DNA of 64,000 bases from Penium margaritaceum. Lineage: Eukaryota > Streptophyta > Zygnematophyceae > Desmidiales > Peniaceae. The notes under the pieces were generated by a model. That model did no database searches. It saw nothing but the letters and a program-made list of their open reading frames with translations, and was not told the origin of the DNA. Position 1 is the first letter of the stretch. Every line of letters starts with the position of its first letter. The position numbers and the translations under genes are program-made. Shown here in pieces: positions 1-13,139 of the stretch. The DNA lies in contig SZWC01000098.1 in assembly GCA_023375785.1 (NCBI GenBank), positions 261,998 through 325,997 on the forward strand, read 5' to 3'.

Positions 1-1144
1 AACCACCACCAGGAATTCAAGATACCAAGCCTTTACAATCAAGGAACTGATATGTCCATTGCTGGAGGAAAGTCTTTTCATGTTTTTCTGCACATGACAG
101 ATGGCGCTGGGAGTGTCAACTACAAGGAAGCGTAAAAGCGGTGTTGCTGCTGAGTTGAGAATGATGCCCTTGTCAGCCATCATTCTGTCAAGTAAGAGTG
201 ATGAAAGAGCATCAGTGGTTCTTGAGGGTCAGGCCCTCTTTGTGGTCATATCCAACCAGGTTATGCACCATGCAAAATCGAAACCAATGCCTAATCCTCC
301 AGCTGTAGAGTTGTATAATGAGATGCGATGACTGCAACTATGCCGTGTCTGATGTCCGATTGATGGACAGAAAATGTCGAAGCAAGAAAGTAGGGCCCAT
401 GGCTAGTCCACCCAAAAATTGGAGAAAATGGGGGAAAGTTCAAACAAGCTACGTGCGATGAAGCCCAACTAGCCTATGCATCGTGAAACAATAGCATTGC
501 CCAATGTAGGTGGTGGCAATTGCCGGCTTTAGCAGCCTAACATGCAAGAGAACACGCTAGAGCCTTGGTGTTGACGTCAAGGAGTTAGAATCCTTACCTT
601 TGAAAAATAACGAGCGTCACAAGCGAGCCGCGCACGGAAACGACTCGACGATTTGGCCGCCAGCCCAGGATCGAACTGACCTGGTTGGTAAAGCACCCTC
701 GTGATTCATAACACCCCGTTGCAACCAAGAGTGTGACCCCGCAGGATCAGCAACCCGGTGTTTAACACAAACACCCCTGTCTAGGCATGCATATGAACAT
801 AAAGAGATCACATCGACCATGAGCGTATGTAGATGCATGTCTCCGTGTATGTGAATCTTCAATGTTAGCTGAGCAACTGCTAATCACACCATGCTGAAAC
901 CAACAATTCTACTCTCGGGCAACTGGACATGATGCAGCTCGTGCCAATCTTGCACCCGGTTGAGACGCCGGCAATGCATGGTCCACCACGTGTGCGCCTT
1001 GAGCTTCGTGTGAGTTAAGTCACTTACAGTGATGGTGTGTGTATATGGAAGGACTCAAGAGGTCACTTGCACGTCTTACAGTCACAACCAACACTACCTC
1101 CTGACCCACATACGACCGCCCCACACATCACTAAGAGCAATACA
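1..1144. other. Unassigned left flank, no recognisable gene
   Basis: No gene family is recognised here. The first 132 bases are open in frame 1 from the window edge and read like real protein (residues such as SIAGGKSFHVFLHMTDGAG). A second open stretch in frame 2 runs from 101 to 331. Neither matches a family I know, so this could be the edge of an exon or of another transposon. From about 350 to 1144 there is no convincing coding signal. The stretch ends where the RNase H coding of the copia fragment begins on the minus strand; I could not find a polypurine tract or LTR boundary for that fragment here. Confidence 0.3.
655..735 (-). other. tRNA-like motif, possible SINE head or tRNA fossil
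   Basis: On the minus strand there is a good B-box-like core, GTTCGATCC, at about 668-677. The bases around it can form a T-arm with four of five pairs. An A-box-like TGGTTGCAACGG lies at 716-727, about 49 bases upstream in minus-strand sense. That spacing is slightly long for a plain tRNA but within the range seen in tRNA-derived SINEs. A convincing acceptor stem was not found. It may be a SINE head, a tRNA pseudogene or chance. Confidence 0.3.
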
Positions 1145-4100
1145 TCACACAGCCGTATCAACGACAGTGACTGACAAGGAGTATGCACATGAACCAGGGG
1201 CATCACGTGCATGTAGCAGACCAACATCATGCACAACAGCCTTGAACATCCCACTGCTAGGAGCTTTAGTCAGAAAGTCTGCACACTGCTTACGAGTGTC
1301 AATCGAGACAACCTGAACTTCTCCAACAACAATGCGCTCGCGTACAAAGTGATGCTCAATGGTAATGAACTTAGTGAGCAAGTGATGCATGCCATCATGC
1401 TCAGCGATTGCCTCGGTGCTTTGATTATCGCAGCGTAGTGCAATGCACCGAATTAGCACACAAATTTGCAACAATAGGCAGGAAAATCACACACTTTTAC
1501 ACATACTGCTCCAAGAGCTACGTACTCTGCCTCATTGGAGGTGCGTGCAACACATCCCTCTTTTTCAATCTTGCAAGAGATAACATTCCCACCAACAAGA
1601 AAGATGTAGCCAGTGCTATCGCCGGCGTCTGTGTTATGAGCTTAGTCACTGTCAGTGTATCTATCAACGACCACAGAGGGTCCTCCTCTGTAACACAACT
1701 CCACGCACAGTAGACAGCGCACAGCAAACAACACGTAATGCGGCCTCAAGGTGTTTCTTTGGGGCTACTGGGAGAATTGAGCCAGGAAATTGACAGACAA
1801 GGCAACATTCTCTTGGGTGGTGGTGGCAAGGTACATGAGGGACCCGATCACACTAGGGTAGTTGTTGACGTCGACAAGCTCTCCCAACTTGGATGAATCA
1901 AGCAACGTTAGTAGGCGCCGGCCTGCTGGAGTCATCGGTGTGGACGTTATGGGGGTGTCCGTCAACAAGGAGGTCAACCGCTTCCCCAGGCTACATATGT
2001 AGGTAGCCTAGAGTATGTATTGCGTGCGACGCTGGCGGTCACGCTCAAGCTCCATACCAAGGAACAATCGAGCTAATCCCATGACCTTCATCTTGCATGT
2101 GGACTGCAGAAGGGACTTCACGGGCTCTACAGCAACATGACTGGGAAAAGCGATGAGGTGGTCGTCGACATAGATCAGAATGGCCACGAGGGGCTCCGAG
2201 GGTGCATTAAAAAAGAGTGATGGGTCAACGGTGCTACGATGGTAGCAACCTCTCTTGAGAGTGGAGGAGATCTCCATGTTCCAACAGTAGGACGACTGCT
2301 GGAGTCCATACATGGCCTTACACAGCGGCAAGACCTTGTTTGTACTGTCAATGAAACCGAGAGGCTTTACCATGTAGATCTCCTCATCGAGTCATCCGTG
2401 TAAAAACACATTGTTGATGTCCATCTGGTCTAGTTCTCGGTCATGCTGGGCGACTAGGCTGAGAAGAGCACGTGCGGTGGTGTAACGCTCGACTGGGGCA
2501 AACGTATCATGAAAGTCAATGCTTGGAACGTGAGAGAATCACTTGGTAGTGAGCCTAGCCTTCTACCTTTCGACCTTGCCGTCATGCTTCGGCTTCCTCC
2601 GGAGAACCTAGCTAGCCAAAAGAGTCTTGCGACCTGTTGGGAGATCGACAAGTTTGAAGACCCCATGTTCCCTGAGGGCGGTAAGCTCCTACTACATGGC
2701 CTTCTTCCCGAGGTCAGCATCGGCTGCCTCATGAGCTGGTCGAACAATCGTAGGCTCAGAAGGAAGTGAACGTAGTCCACTAGCCACAATACAAGCGATG
2801 ACGTAGCGAGCGACAGAGTCCTCAAGGCCACTCTGGAACTTGTGAGCCATGAGTGCATAGCCCGCAGCCAAATTAGGGTACACAACGCTAACACCTTGCC
2901 CGAGCACATCCAAACTAATGGGTCTGGAAGAAGAGCCGGCTGCAGTGGAAGATGCACAGGAACGAGTGTGATATTGGGAGGGTTGGGAGGACGGAGAAGT
3001 AGAGTGTTGTGGGAGTGAGTGAAGTTGTCCTCCACACGTGTATGGCACTAGCTAGACTGGAGGGGCATGAGCGATAGGAGGGGGGTTTGTCCCAACAACG
3101 GATTCTGAGGTCTGTAGAGCAGGCGTCAGAGGTGAGCGAGGAGTGGTACATGAGGATGACCATGTAGAGATATGAACAGGGGACTGTGTTGGAGAGCTAA
3201 GGGGCGCTGACGTGGACACGGAGGGCATGGAAAGAGAAGGAACCGGTGACAGCTCCGGGACAATCCCAGTTGCAGAATTGGATGTTGAATCGTGAAGAGC
3301 ACCAGACGGCGAAGTAACAAGAGAAGAGGGAGAAGAAGACAGACCTGAGGACAAAGGGAAGAAGGAGGGATCCCTGTAAGACCGGAGGTGGAAACAGACC
3401 CACTCGCCCCAAGGTGACAAAGCGAGGACAGGGGCGAGGGTGGAGCGACACCTGACAGATCGCTAGGAAAGACATCCTAAAAATAGAAACTCAACAAAGC
3501 GTGCATGGTCGGGGTGCCACAAGCGCCACGCTTTGGACATGGCAGAGACACTGAGGAAGGTACACAGACGTACACGTTGATTGAGTTCTTTTCCCGAAGG
3601 TCCTTGGGAAGGAAAAATCAGTGACACAACCCTAGATGCGAGCAAGACACAGGTCAGCACGACACCCAAACAAACGCTCAAAGGGGGTGACATGATGAGG
3701 GAGAGGACTGTGGGGTACATGGTTCCAGACCCGGGTCATAAAAGACATGGCCTCAAAGGAGAAGGGAGGAGGGAGGTTAGAAGCACTAAGGAGAGTGCAG
3801 ACACAGTCAGTGAGAGTCATGTTCCAGTGTTCAGAGATCTCGTTTTGCTTAGGTGTGTCGGGACGTGTGAGCTCCATGCACACTCCGCAGGATTTAAGGA
3901 AACATGCAGTGGGTCCCATGAATTCCCCGCTAAGGTTGCAATGAAAGAAACGAAGACAGCAACCACAAGCAAGTTCAGCTAAGGGAAGTCAGGACTCAAT
4001 TGTGGAGCAGACATCACTCATTTGATTGAGAGCAAAGACCCAACGCATGCATAAGAAGTCTTCAGTATGATAGAGCACATAGCGACCAATCCTCACAGAG

Positions 4101-4190
4101 CCTCGTGCCAAAGGGACCCCACGATACCAACGTGCAGAAGGTCAAGGGGATGGCAGATGCGAGACTCATACTTGGAGAATGAAGACTGAT
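1145..4190 (-). mobile_element. Degraded Ty1/copia retrotransposon fragment
   Basis: This is a minus-strand Ty1/copia fossil. Integrase-type sequence lies at about 4190-3630, with the D-x-x-G-P region near 4100 and an ELTxPxTPKQN-like stretch near 3870. Reverse transcriptase lies at about 2700-1765, with a KAMYGLQQ block near 2310 and a YVDD catalytic motif near 2170. RNase H lies at about 1475-1145, with a CDNQS motif and an ADFLTK motif. The order integrase-RT-RNase H is the copia order. It is broken many times, and its 5' part (gag, protease, start of integrase) is replaced by satellite at about 4190. No LTR is visible, so its age cannot be measured; the decay suggests it is older than the copia element at 11120. 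Confidence 0.85.
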
Positions 4191-7100
4191 GCATTTGGTT
4201 GTTCGGTGTGCATAGCAGCAACACCGTACCACTACATATTGAAGTTGTTTGTCCTTTCTAGTCGATACATAGGGTTCCCAAACCATTGTCTCTCCCTCTG
4301 ACCATTTGTGACTCGTGTTATGAATTGTCAATGTTGACCACACATAGTGGATTTCTTTGGACATAGTCAGTGACATATGCATCCTTTGGTTGGTCACTGT
4401 GCACGCTAGCCACACCGTGCCTCTACTTGTTCAAGGTGTTTGTACTTGCTAGTTGATAACTAGTGTTCCCAGCCCATTGTTTCCCCCTCTGACCATTTGT
4501 GACTCGTGTTATGAGTTTTCAACGTTGACCACACACTGTGAAATTCTTTTGGTCATGGTTAGTGGCATATGCCTACTTTGGTTCGTCACTATACATGGTT
4601 GCCATGCTGTGTCACTGCGTACTAAAGGTCTTTGTGCTTTCTAGTTGATAGACAGTGTTCCCAAACCATTGTCACCCCCTCCGACTATCTGTGACTCTTG
4701 TTGTGAGTTGTCAAAGTTGACCACATGAAGGGAAATTCTTTGGTCATGGTCAGTGACATATGCATGCTTTGGTTGGTCACTATGCATGGTAGCCACACTG
4801 TACCACAACATATTGAATGTCTTTGTACTTGCTAATCGATTACTAGTATTCACAAACCATTGTTTTCCCTTCTGACCATTTGTGACTCGTGTTATGAGTT
4901 ATCAACGTTGACCACACATAGAGACATTCTTTGGTCATGGTCAGTGACCCATGCCTACTTTGGTTGGTCATTATACATGATAGCCACACCGTGCCACTAA
5001 TTATTGAATGTCCTTGTGCTTGTTAGTTGATGCCTGGTGTTCCCAAACCATTGTTTCCCCCTATGACCATTTGTGACTCGTATTATGAGTTTTCAACGTT
5101 GACCACACACAGCGGACTTCTTTGGTCAAAGGCAGTACATATGCCTACTTTGGTCGTTCATTGGGCATGGTAACCATACCGTGCTACTACTTGTTGAAGG
5201 TCATTGTACTTGCTAGTTAAAAACTAATATTCCATAACCATTGTTTCCCCCTCTGACCATTTGTGACTCGTGTTATGGGTTGTGAACGTTGACCACCCAT
5301 ATTGAAATTGTTTGGCCATGGTCAGTGACATATGCCTAGTTTGGTTGTTCGGTATGCATAGAAGCCACACCGTGCCACTACGTATTGAAGTTCTTTGTCC
5401 TTTCTAGTTGATACATAGGGTTCCCAAACCATTGTCTCTCCTTCTGACCATTTTTGACACGTGTTGTCAGTTGTCAATGTTGACAACACATAGTGGATTT
5501 CTTTGGTCATAGTCAGTGACATCTGCATCATTTGGTTTGTCACTATGCATGCTAGCCACGCCGTGCCACTACTTGTTGAAGGTCTTTGTACTTGCTAGTA
5601 AATAACTAGTGTTCCCAACCCTTTGTTTCCCACTCTGACCATTTGTGCCACGTGTTATGAACTTTCAACGCTGACCGCACATTGTGAAAATCCTTTGGTC
5701 ATGGTTAGTGGCATATGCCTACTTTGGTTTATCACTGTACATGGTTGCCACGCCGTGCCACTATGTAATGCAGGTCTTTGTGCTTTCCAGTTGATAGCCA
5801 GTGTTTCCAAAGCATTGTTACCCCCTCCGACTATGTATGCCTCTTGTTGTGAGTTGTCAACGTTGACCACATGAAGTGAAATTCTTTGGTCATGGTCAGT
5901 GACATATGCACACTTTGGTTGGTCACTGTGCATGTTAGTCACACTTTGCCACTACAAATGGAAGGTTTGTGTACTTGCTAATCCATAACTAGTATTCACA
6001 AACCATTGTTTCCCCCTCTGATCATTTGTGACTCGTGTTATGAGTTGTCAAAGTTGACCACACATAGTGACATTCTTTGGTCATGGTCAGTGACACATGC
6101 CTACTTTGGTTGGTCATTGTACATGGCAGCCACACCGTGCCACTGCGTATTGAATGCCCTTGTGCTTGCTAGTTGATACCTGATGTTCCCAAACCATTGT
6201 TTCCCCCTCTGACCATTTTGACTCGTATTATGAGGTTTCAACGTTGACCACACAGCGGATTTCTTTGGTCAAAGGCAGTGCATATGCCTAGTTTGGTCAG
6301 TCATTGTCCATGGTGGCCTCACCATGCTACTACTTATTGAAGGTCATTGTACTTGCTAGTTGAGAACTAATATTCTGAAACCATTGAAATTGACCACCCA
6401 TACTGAAATTGTTTTGTCATGGTCAGCTACATATGCCTAGTTTGGTTGTTCGGTGTGCATAGTAGCCACACCGTGCCACTACGTATTGAAGTTCTTTGTC
6501 CTTCTAGTTGATAGATAGGGTTCCCAAACCATTGTCTCTCCCTCTGACCATTTGTGAAACGTGTTATGAGTTGTCAATGTTGACCACACATAGTAGACAT
6601 CTTTGGTCATAGTCAGTGACGTATGCATCCTTTGGCTGGTCACTGTGCACGCTAGCCTCACCGTGCCACTTCTTGTGGAAGGTCTTTGTACTTGCTGGTT
6701 GATAACTAGTGTTCTCAACCCATTGTTTTCCCCCTCTGACCATTTGTGACTCGTGTATGAGTTTAAAATGTTGACCACACACGGTGAAATTCTTTCGGTC
6801 GTGGTAAGTGGCATATGCCTACTTTGGATTATCACTGTACATGGTTGCCACGCTGTGTCACTACGTAATGAAGGTCTTTGTGCTTTGTAGTTGATAGCCA
6901 GTGTTCCCAATCCATTGTTATCCCCTTTGACTATCCATGAATCTTGTTGTGAGTTGTCAACATTGACCACATGAAGTAAAATTCTTTGGTCATCGTCAGT
7001 GACATGCATACTTTGGTTCGTCACTGTGCATGGTAGCAACAGTGTGCCACTACATACTGAAGGTCTTTGTACTTGCCAATCAATATCTAGTATTCACAAA

Positions 7101-10100
7101 CCATTGTTTCCCCCTTAGACCATTTGTGACTCGCGTTATGAGTTGTCAAAGTTGACCACACATACAGACATTCTTTGGTCGTGGTCAGTGACACATGCCT
7201 ACTTTGGTCGGTCATTGTACATGGTAGCCACGTTGTACCTCTACTTATTGAAGGTCTCAGTGCTTTGTAGTTGATACCTGGTGTTCCCAAACCATTGTTC
7301 CCCCCTCTGACCATTTGTGGCTCGTATTATAAGTTGTCAATGTCGACCACACACAGCGGATTTCTTTGGTCAAAGGCAGTACATAAGCCTACTATGGTCA
7401 GTCATTGTGCATAGTAGCCACACCGTGCTACTACTTATTGAAGGTCGTTGTACTTGCTAGTTGAAAACTAATATTCCAAAACTATTGTTTCCCCCTCTGA
7501 CCATTTGTGCCTCGTGTTATGGGTTGTGAACGTTGACCACCCATACTTAAATGTTTTGGTCATGGTCAGTGACATATGCCTAGTTTGGTTGTTCGGTGTG
7601 CATAGTAGCCACATCGTGCCACTACGTATTGTCGTTCTTTGTCCTTTATAGTCAATACATATGGTTCCTAAACCATTGCCTCTCCCTATGACCATTTGTG
7701 ACTCGTGTTATGAGTTGTCAATGTTGACCACACATAGTGGACTTATTTGGTCATAGTCAGTGACGTATGCATCCTTTGGTTGGTCACTGTGCACGCTAGC
7801 CACACCGTGCAACTACTTGTTGAAGGTCTTTGTGCTTGCTAGGTTATAACTAGTGTTCCCATCCCATTGTTCCCCCTATGACCATTTTTTACTCATGTTA
7901 TGAGTTTTAAACATTGACCACCCATTGTGAAATTCTTTTGGTCATGGTTAGTGGCATATGCCTACTTTGGTTTTTCACTGTACATCGTTGCCATGAAATG
8001 TCACTACGTACTGAAGGTCTTTGTGCTTTGTAGGTGATAGCCAGTGTTCCCAATTCCAAACCATGGTTTGGAATTGACAACTCCCCTCTGACTATCTGTG
8101 AGTCATATTGTGAGTTGTCAGCGTTGACCACAGGAAGTGAAATTCTTTAGTCATGGTGAGTGACATATACATACTTTGTTGGTCACTCTGCATGGTTGCC
8201 ACACTGTGCCACTACATATTGAAGGTTTTTGTACTTGCTAATCGATAAATATTGTTTACAAACCATTGCTTCCCCCTCTGACCATTTGTGACTCGTGTTA
8301 TGAGTTGTCAAAGTTGACCACACATAGTGACATTCTTTGGTCATGGTCAGTGACACATGCCTAATGTGGTTGGTCATTGTACATGGTAGCCACACTGTTC
8401 CTTAACTTATTGAAGGTCCCTCTGCTTGCTAGTTGATACCTGGTGTTCCCAAACCATTGTTTCCCCCTCTGACAATTTGTGACTTGTATTATGAGTTGTC
8501 AACGTTGACCACTCACAGCGGATTTCTTTGGTCAAAGGCAGTGCATATGCCTACTTTGGTTGGTCATTGTGCATGGTAGCCACACCGTGCTACTACTTAT
8601 TGAAGGTCGTTGTACTTGCTAGTTGAAAACTAATAGTCCGAAACCATTGTTTCCCCCTCTGACCATTTGTGACTCGTGTTATGGATTGTGAATGTTGACC
8701 ATACACACTGAAATTCTTTGGACATGGTCATTGACAGATGCCTAGTTTGCTTGTTCGGTGTGAATAGTAGCCACACCGTGCCACTACGTATCGAAGGTCT
8801 TTGTCCTTTCTAGTTGATACATAGGGTTCCCAAACCGTTGTCTCCCCCTATGACCATTTGTGACTCGTGTTATGAGTTGTCAATGTTGACCACTCATAGT
8901 GGACTTCTTTGGTCATAATCATTAACGTATGCATCCTTTGGTTGGTCACTGTGCACGCTAGCCACACCGTGCCACTACTTGTTGAAGGACTTTGTACTTG
9001 CTAGTTGATAACTAGTGTTCCTAACCAATTGTTTCTCCCTCTGACCATTTGTGACTCGTGTTATGAGTTTTCAACGTTGACCACACACTGTGAAATTCCT
9101 TTAGTCATGGTTAGTTGCATATGCCTACTTTGGCTTGTCACTATACATGGTTTCCACGTCGTGTCACTACGTAGTGAAGGTCTTTGTGCTTTCTAGTTGA
9201 TAGCCAGTGTTCCCAAACCATTGTTACCCCTTCTGACTATATGTGACTCTTGTTGTGAGTTGTCAGCGTTGACCACATGAAGTGAAATTCTCTGGTCATT
9301 GTCAGTGACATATGCATACTTTGGTTGGTCATTGTGCATGGTAGCCACACTGTGCCACTACATATTGAAGGTGTTTGTAGTTGCCAATTGATGATTAGTA
9401 TTCAAAAATCATTGTTTCCCCCTATGACCATTTGTGAGTCGTGTTATGAGTTGTCAAAGTTGACCACACATAGTGACAACCTTTGGTCATGGTCAGTGAC
9501 ACATGCCTACTTTGGTTGGTCATTGTACATGGTAACCACACCATGCCACTACTTATTGAAGGTCCCTGTGCTTTCTAGTTGATACCTGGTGTTCCCAACC
9601 CATTGTTTCCCCCTTTGACCATTTATGACTCGTGTTATGAGTTGTCAACGTTGACCACACACAGCAGATTTCTTAGGCCAAAGGCAGTGCATATGCCTAC
9701 TTTGGTCGGTCATTGTGCATGGTAGCCACATTTTGCTACCATTTATTAAAGGTTTGTGTACTTGCTAGTTGAAAACTAAAATTCCAAAACCATTGTTTCC
9801 ACCTCTGACCATTTGTGACTCGTGTTCTGGGTTGTGAACGTTGACCACCCATATTGAAATTCTTTGGTCATGGTCAGTGACATATGCCTAGTTCGGTTGT
9901 TCGGTGTGCATAGTAGCCACACTGTGCCACTATGTATTGAAGTTCTTTGTCCTTTCTAGCCGATACATAGGGTTCCCAAACCATTGTATCTCCCTTTGAC
10001 CATTCGTGACTCGTGTTATGAGTTGTCAATGTTGACCACACGTAGTGGACTTGTTTTGGTCAAAAACAGTGACGTATGCATCCTTTGGTTGGTCACTGTG

Positions 10101-11119
10101 CACGCTAGCCACACCGTGTAACTACTTGTCGAAGGTCTTTGTACTTGCTTCTTGATAACTAATGTTCCCAACCCATTGTTTCCCCCTCTCACCATTTGTG
10201 ACTTGTGTTATGAGTTTTCAACATTGACCACACATTGTGAAATTCTTTTGGTCATGGTTAGTGGCATATGCCTACTTTGGCACGTCACTGTACATGGCTG
10301 CCACGCTGTGTCACTACGTACTGAACGTCTTTTTGCTTTCTAGTTGATAGCCAGTGTTCCCAAACCATTCTTACCCCCTCTTGCTACCTGTGTCTCTTGT
10401 TGTGAGTTGTCAGCGTTGACCACATGAAGTGAAATTCTTTGGTCATGGTCAGTGACAAATGCATACTTTTGTTGGTCACTATGCATGGTAGCCACACTGT
10501 GCCACTACATATTGAAGGTCTTTGTACTTGCTACTTGATAACTAGTACTCACAAACCATTGTTTCCCCCTGTGACCATTTGTGACTCGTGTTATGAGTTG
10601 TCAAAATTGACCACACATAATGACATTCTTTGGTCATGGGCAGTGACACATGCCTACTGTGGTTGGTCATTGTACGTGGTAGCCACAGTGTGCCACTACT
10701 TATTGAAGGTCCCTGTGCTTGCTAGTTGATACCTGGTGTTCCCAAACCATTGTTTCCCCCTCTGACCATTTTTGACTCGTATAATGAGTTGTCAACGTTG
10801 ACCACACGCTGCGGATTTCTTTGTTCAAAGGACGTGCATATGCCTACTTTGGGTTGTCATTATGCATGGTTGCCACACCATGCTACTACTTATTGAAGGT
10901 CGTTGTACTTGCTAGTTGAAAAATAATATTCCGAAACCATTGTAACCCTCTCTGACTATTTGTGACTCATGTTACGGATTGTGAACGTTGACCCCCCATA
11001 CTGAAATTCCTTGGTCATGGTCAGTGACATATGCCTAGTTTGGTGGTTTGGTGTGCATAGTAGCCACACCGTGCCACTACGTATTGAAGTTCTTTGTCCT
11101 TTCTAGTAGATACATAGGG
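4190..11119 (+). repeat. 191-bp satellite, six-monomer higher-order array (left arm, part 1)
   Basis: Tandem monomers of 190-192 bp were measured on the ACCATTTGTG anchor and its variants at 4301, 4492, 4684, 4875, 5066, 5256 and 5447. Six monomer types alternate in fixed order. A carries CCTAGTTTGGTTGTTCGG and ATACATAGGGTTCCC. B carries GCACGCTAGCCACACC. C carries GACTATCTGTGACTC. D carries TAGTATTCACAAACC. E carries ACCTGGTGTTCCC. F follows GTCAAAGGCAGT and carries AACTAATATTCC. The A anchor CCTAG recurs at 5335, 6436, 7579, 8741, 9887 and 11034, giving spacings of 1101, 1143, 1162, 1146 and 1147 bp. The short spacing reflects about 45 bp missing in one F monomer near 6385; the long one a local insertion with a palindrome near 8051. 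Short open frames inside the monomers are not genes. Confidence 0.95.
8051..8076. repeat. 26-bp perfect palindrome in one C monomer
   Basis: The half CAATTCCAAACCA is followed at once by its exact reverse complement. Ordinary C monomers have only TTCCCAAACCATTG at this place, so the extra bases are a local inverted duplication of the monomer's own sequence. This accounts for most of the extra length (1162 instead of 1146) of that higher-order unit. Confidence 0.9.
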
Positions 11120-11845
11120 TGTTGACATGATGTGCCCCTTGCCATGAGTGCTGTTGAGTGCACTCCCTGGTTTGACCACTGAGGAGTGGTCGAACACCTG
11201 ATCTGACTTTAGATTTGGATACCTTGGATTTGTTTCATGCAGGATCAAGCTTTGAATTGCTCGATTTGAGTGAGTGTTCAGAAATTTAGCCTAGCCCGAA
11301 AAATGGGTGTTGGTTGGGTTGAATCGGGTACCCGCCATGGGTGGCGGGATATTCCACCGCCAGGGATCCGAGTTCATTCCTAAATGGCCTCCAAATGCAC
11401 CAGGGGCATGAATGAGGTGACCATAAGGACCTCCTTGACCAGGATGAACTTCTCCTTGACTTCTAGGCGAGGAAAGGCGCTTCGACGGGTCATCGTCGAA
11501 GCGCCTCCCGTTGCCTAGAGTGCAAGACCTGGTGGGCGGCTCCACCAAGGGTTGCTTCGACTGCCGTAGCAGTGGCTCTACTACTCCGTTTTGGGCGTGC
11601 TTGGATGCGTTGGAAAGTTTAGATCACAGGGTATAAGGATCTAATGTACACTCACTATGCTAAGTAACAAAAACGTGTTTCGATTCAGATCTACTGAATG
11701 CGTCGTGTTCTTCCCACTCCTATCCGTGATCCTTGTTCTCCACACTCTTCACCAAAGGTGTCCATTGGCTGCCCAAACTTTGGTAGCGTGCATCACTGAG
11801 AGCTAGGCATCCTTGAGGTTACCTCCACTCCCATTAGAGCCAACA
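11120..11845 (+). repeat. 5' LTR of the copia element
   Basis: 726 bp, starting TGTTGACATG and ending GAGCCAACA, the usual copia-type inverted termini. It contains a 12-bp perfect stem (11475-11486 with 11495-11506, AGGCGCTTCGAC and complement) and a smaller CCCGCCA/TGGCGGG hairpin near 11332-11349. Bases after the LTR (AAGGGTTATGGACCC) do not clearly match the initiator-Met primer site, so the primer tRNA is unassigned. Confidence 0.93.
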
Positions 11846-11904
11846 AAGGGTTATGGACCCACGTGCCTAGACGGACCTTAACTCTTCAAGCTTCACCGCG
11901 CGCC

Positions 11905-13000
11905 ATGGCAACAACCAAGCAAGAGAGCATCGGCGCCATCTCCAAGTTTGATGGAAACGGCTTCCCCTTGTGGAGGTGGGAGTTTGAGGTCTACCTCGAT
12001 GACAAGGGCCTGCTTGAGCTGGTCAATGATGAAGAGACCGCGCCTCCGGATACGGTGACGCCGGAGGAAGTGGACAAGTACAAGAAGCGCAACAAGGAGG
12101 CGCTTGCATTGCTGGTGTTAGCGCTTGCTCCGCCGCAACGCGCACTGATTCAAGGATGCACGGAGGCCGCAGAGGCCTGGAAGAAACTCTGCACCATCTA
12201 CCAGTCCACCAACTGGCTAACCAGCTCTTCGTCTTCAAGAGGCTCGTCACCCTCCGAGCCAACGAAGGCTACGACATCATGGAGATCTTGCAGCAGATTG
12301 AGTCCTTTACTGTCGAGTGCGTAGCCACCGGATGGAAGGTCGACCCTCAGCTCCAAGCTATGATCCTCCTTCTGGCCTTGCCGGACAGTTGGAGTCCCAT
12401 GATCACCGTCGTAGGCGGCTGGTCTGCCGATGAGCTGAAGTACCCGAAGGTGGCTGAGTACGTCCGCAACGAATGGATGCGGCGTGGTGGGAGAGAGAGC
12501 GGGGCAACATCAACTTCCGCCTATGCCGTCCGCCCTCAAGGTGGAGGAGGAGGCAAGAAGGGGAAGGGTGCTAACCAGGGCACCAAGAGAGGTGACAACA
12601 AAGGTGAGTGCTACAACTGTGGCAAACAGGGCCACTATGCACGCAACTGTCCCAACAAGAAGTCGGACCAGCCTGGGAAGGGCGGGAAGAAGGACACCCA
12701 AGCCATGATGGCCAGGGAATCTACCGACTTGACAGATGTGGAAGTCACGGTGATTGACTCCGGATCAGGCCGCCACACACAATGCAACCGGGCGGCATTC
12801 GTCACCTGCGGTGCCACCGAGCGGCGCATGACAGTGGCCAACGGCAAAACAGAGTTGGTCGCGGGCAAAGGCAATGTTTGCATTGAGTCGGTTGTGAACG
12901 GGAAAGTCATTCTGTGCACCATCTATGACGTGCTCCACATGCCCAACTTTGGGACAAATCTGCTCTCAGTGAGCCGCCTTACCGACAAGGGGCTCGAGGT
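11905..13000 (+). mobile_element. gag and protease region of the copia element (fossil)
   Basis: The likely gag start is the ATG at 11905 (MATTKQESIG), 59 bases after the LTR. It is followed by the copia gag pattern: KFDGNGFPLWRWEFE near the N-terminus and a central helical region. A CCHC zinc knuckle (C-x2-C-x4-H-x4-C, CYNCGKQGHYARNC) lies at 12609-12650. The retropepsin motif VIDSGSG lies near 12750; copia proteases usually show D-S-G here. Gag packages element RNA into particles and protease cuts the polyprotein. The region is broken as it stands. Confidence 0.88.
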
Positions 13001-13139
13001 ACTCTTCAACAAGAAGGAGGCCATCATCCGGAAGGAGGGAGATGGCGAGGTGATTGCACGTGGCAAGAGGGAGGAGGACCTGTACCTTCTTCGCACCAAG
13101 GTCCTTGCCGATGCGGTAAGGACTGACGCCGTCAACCTC

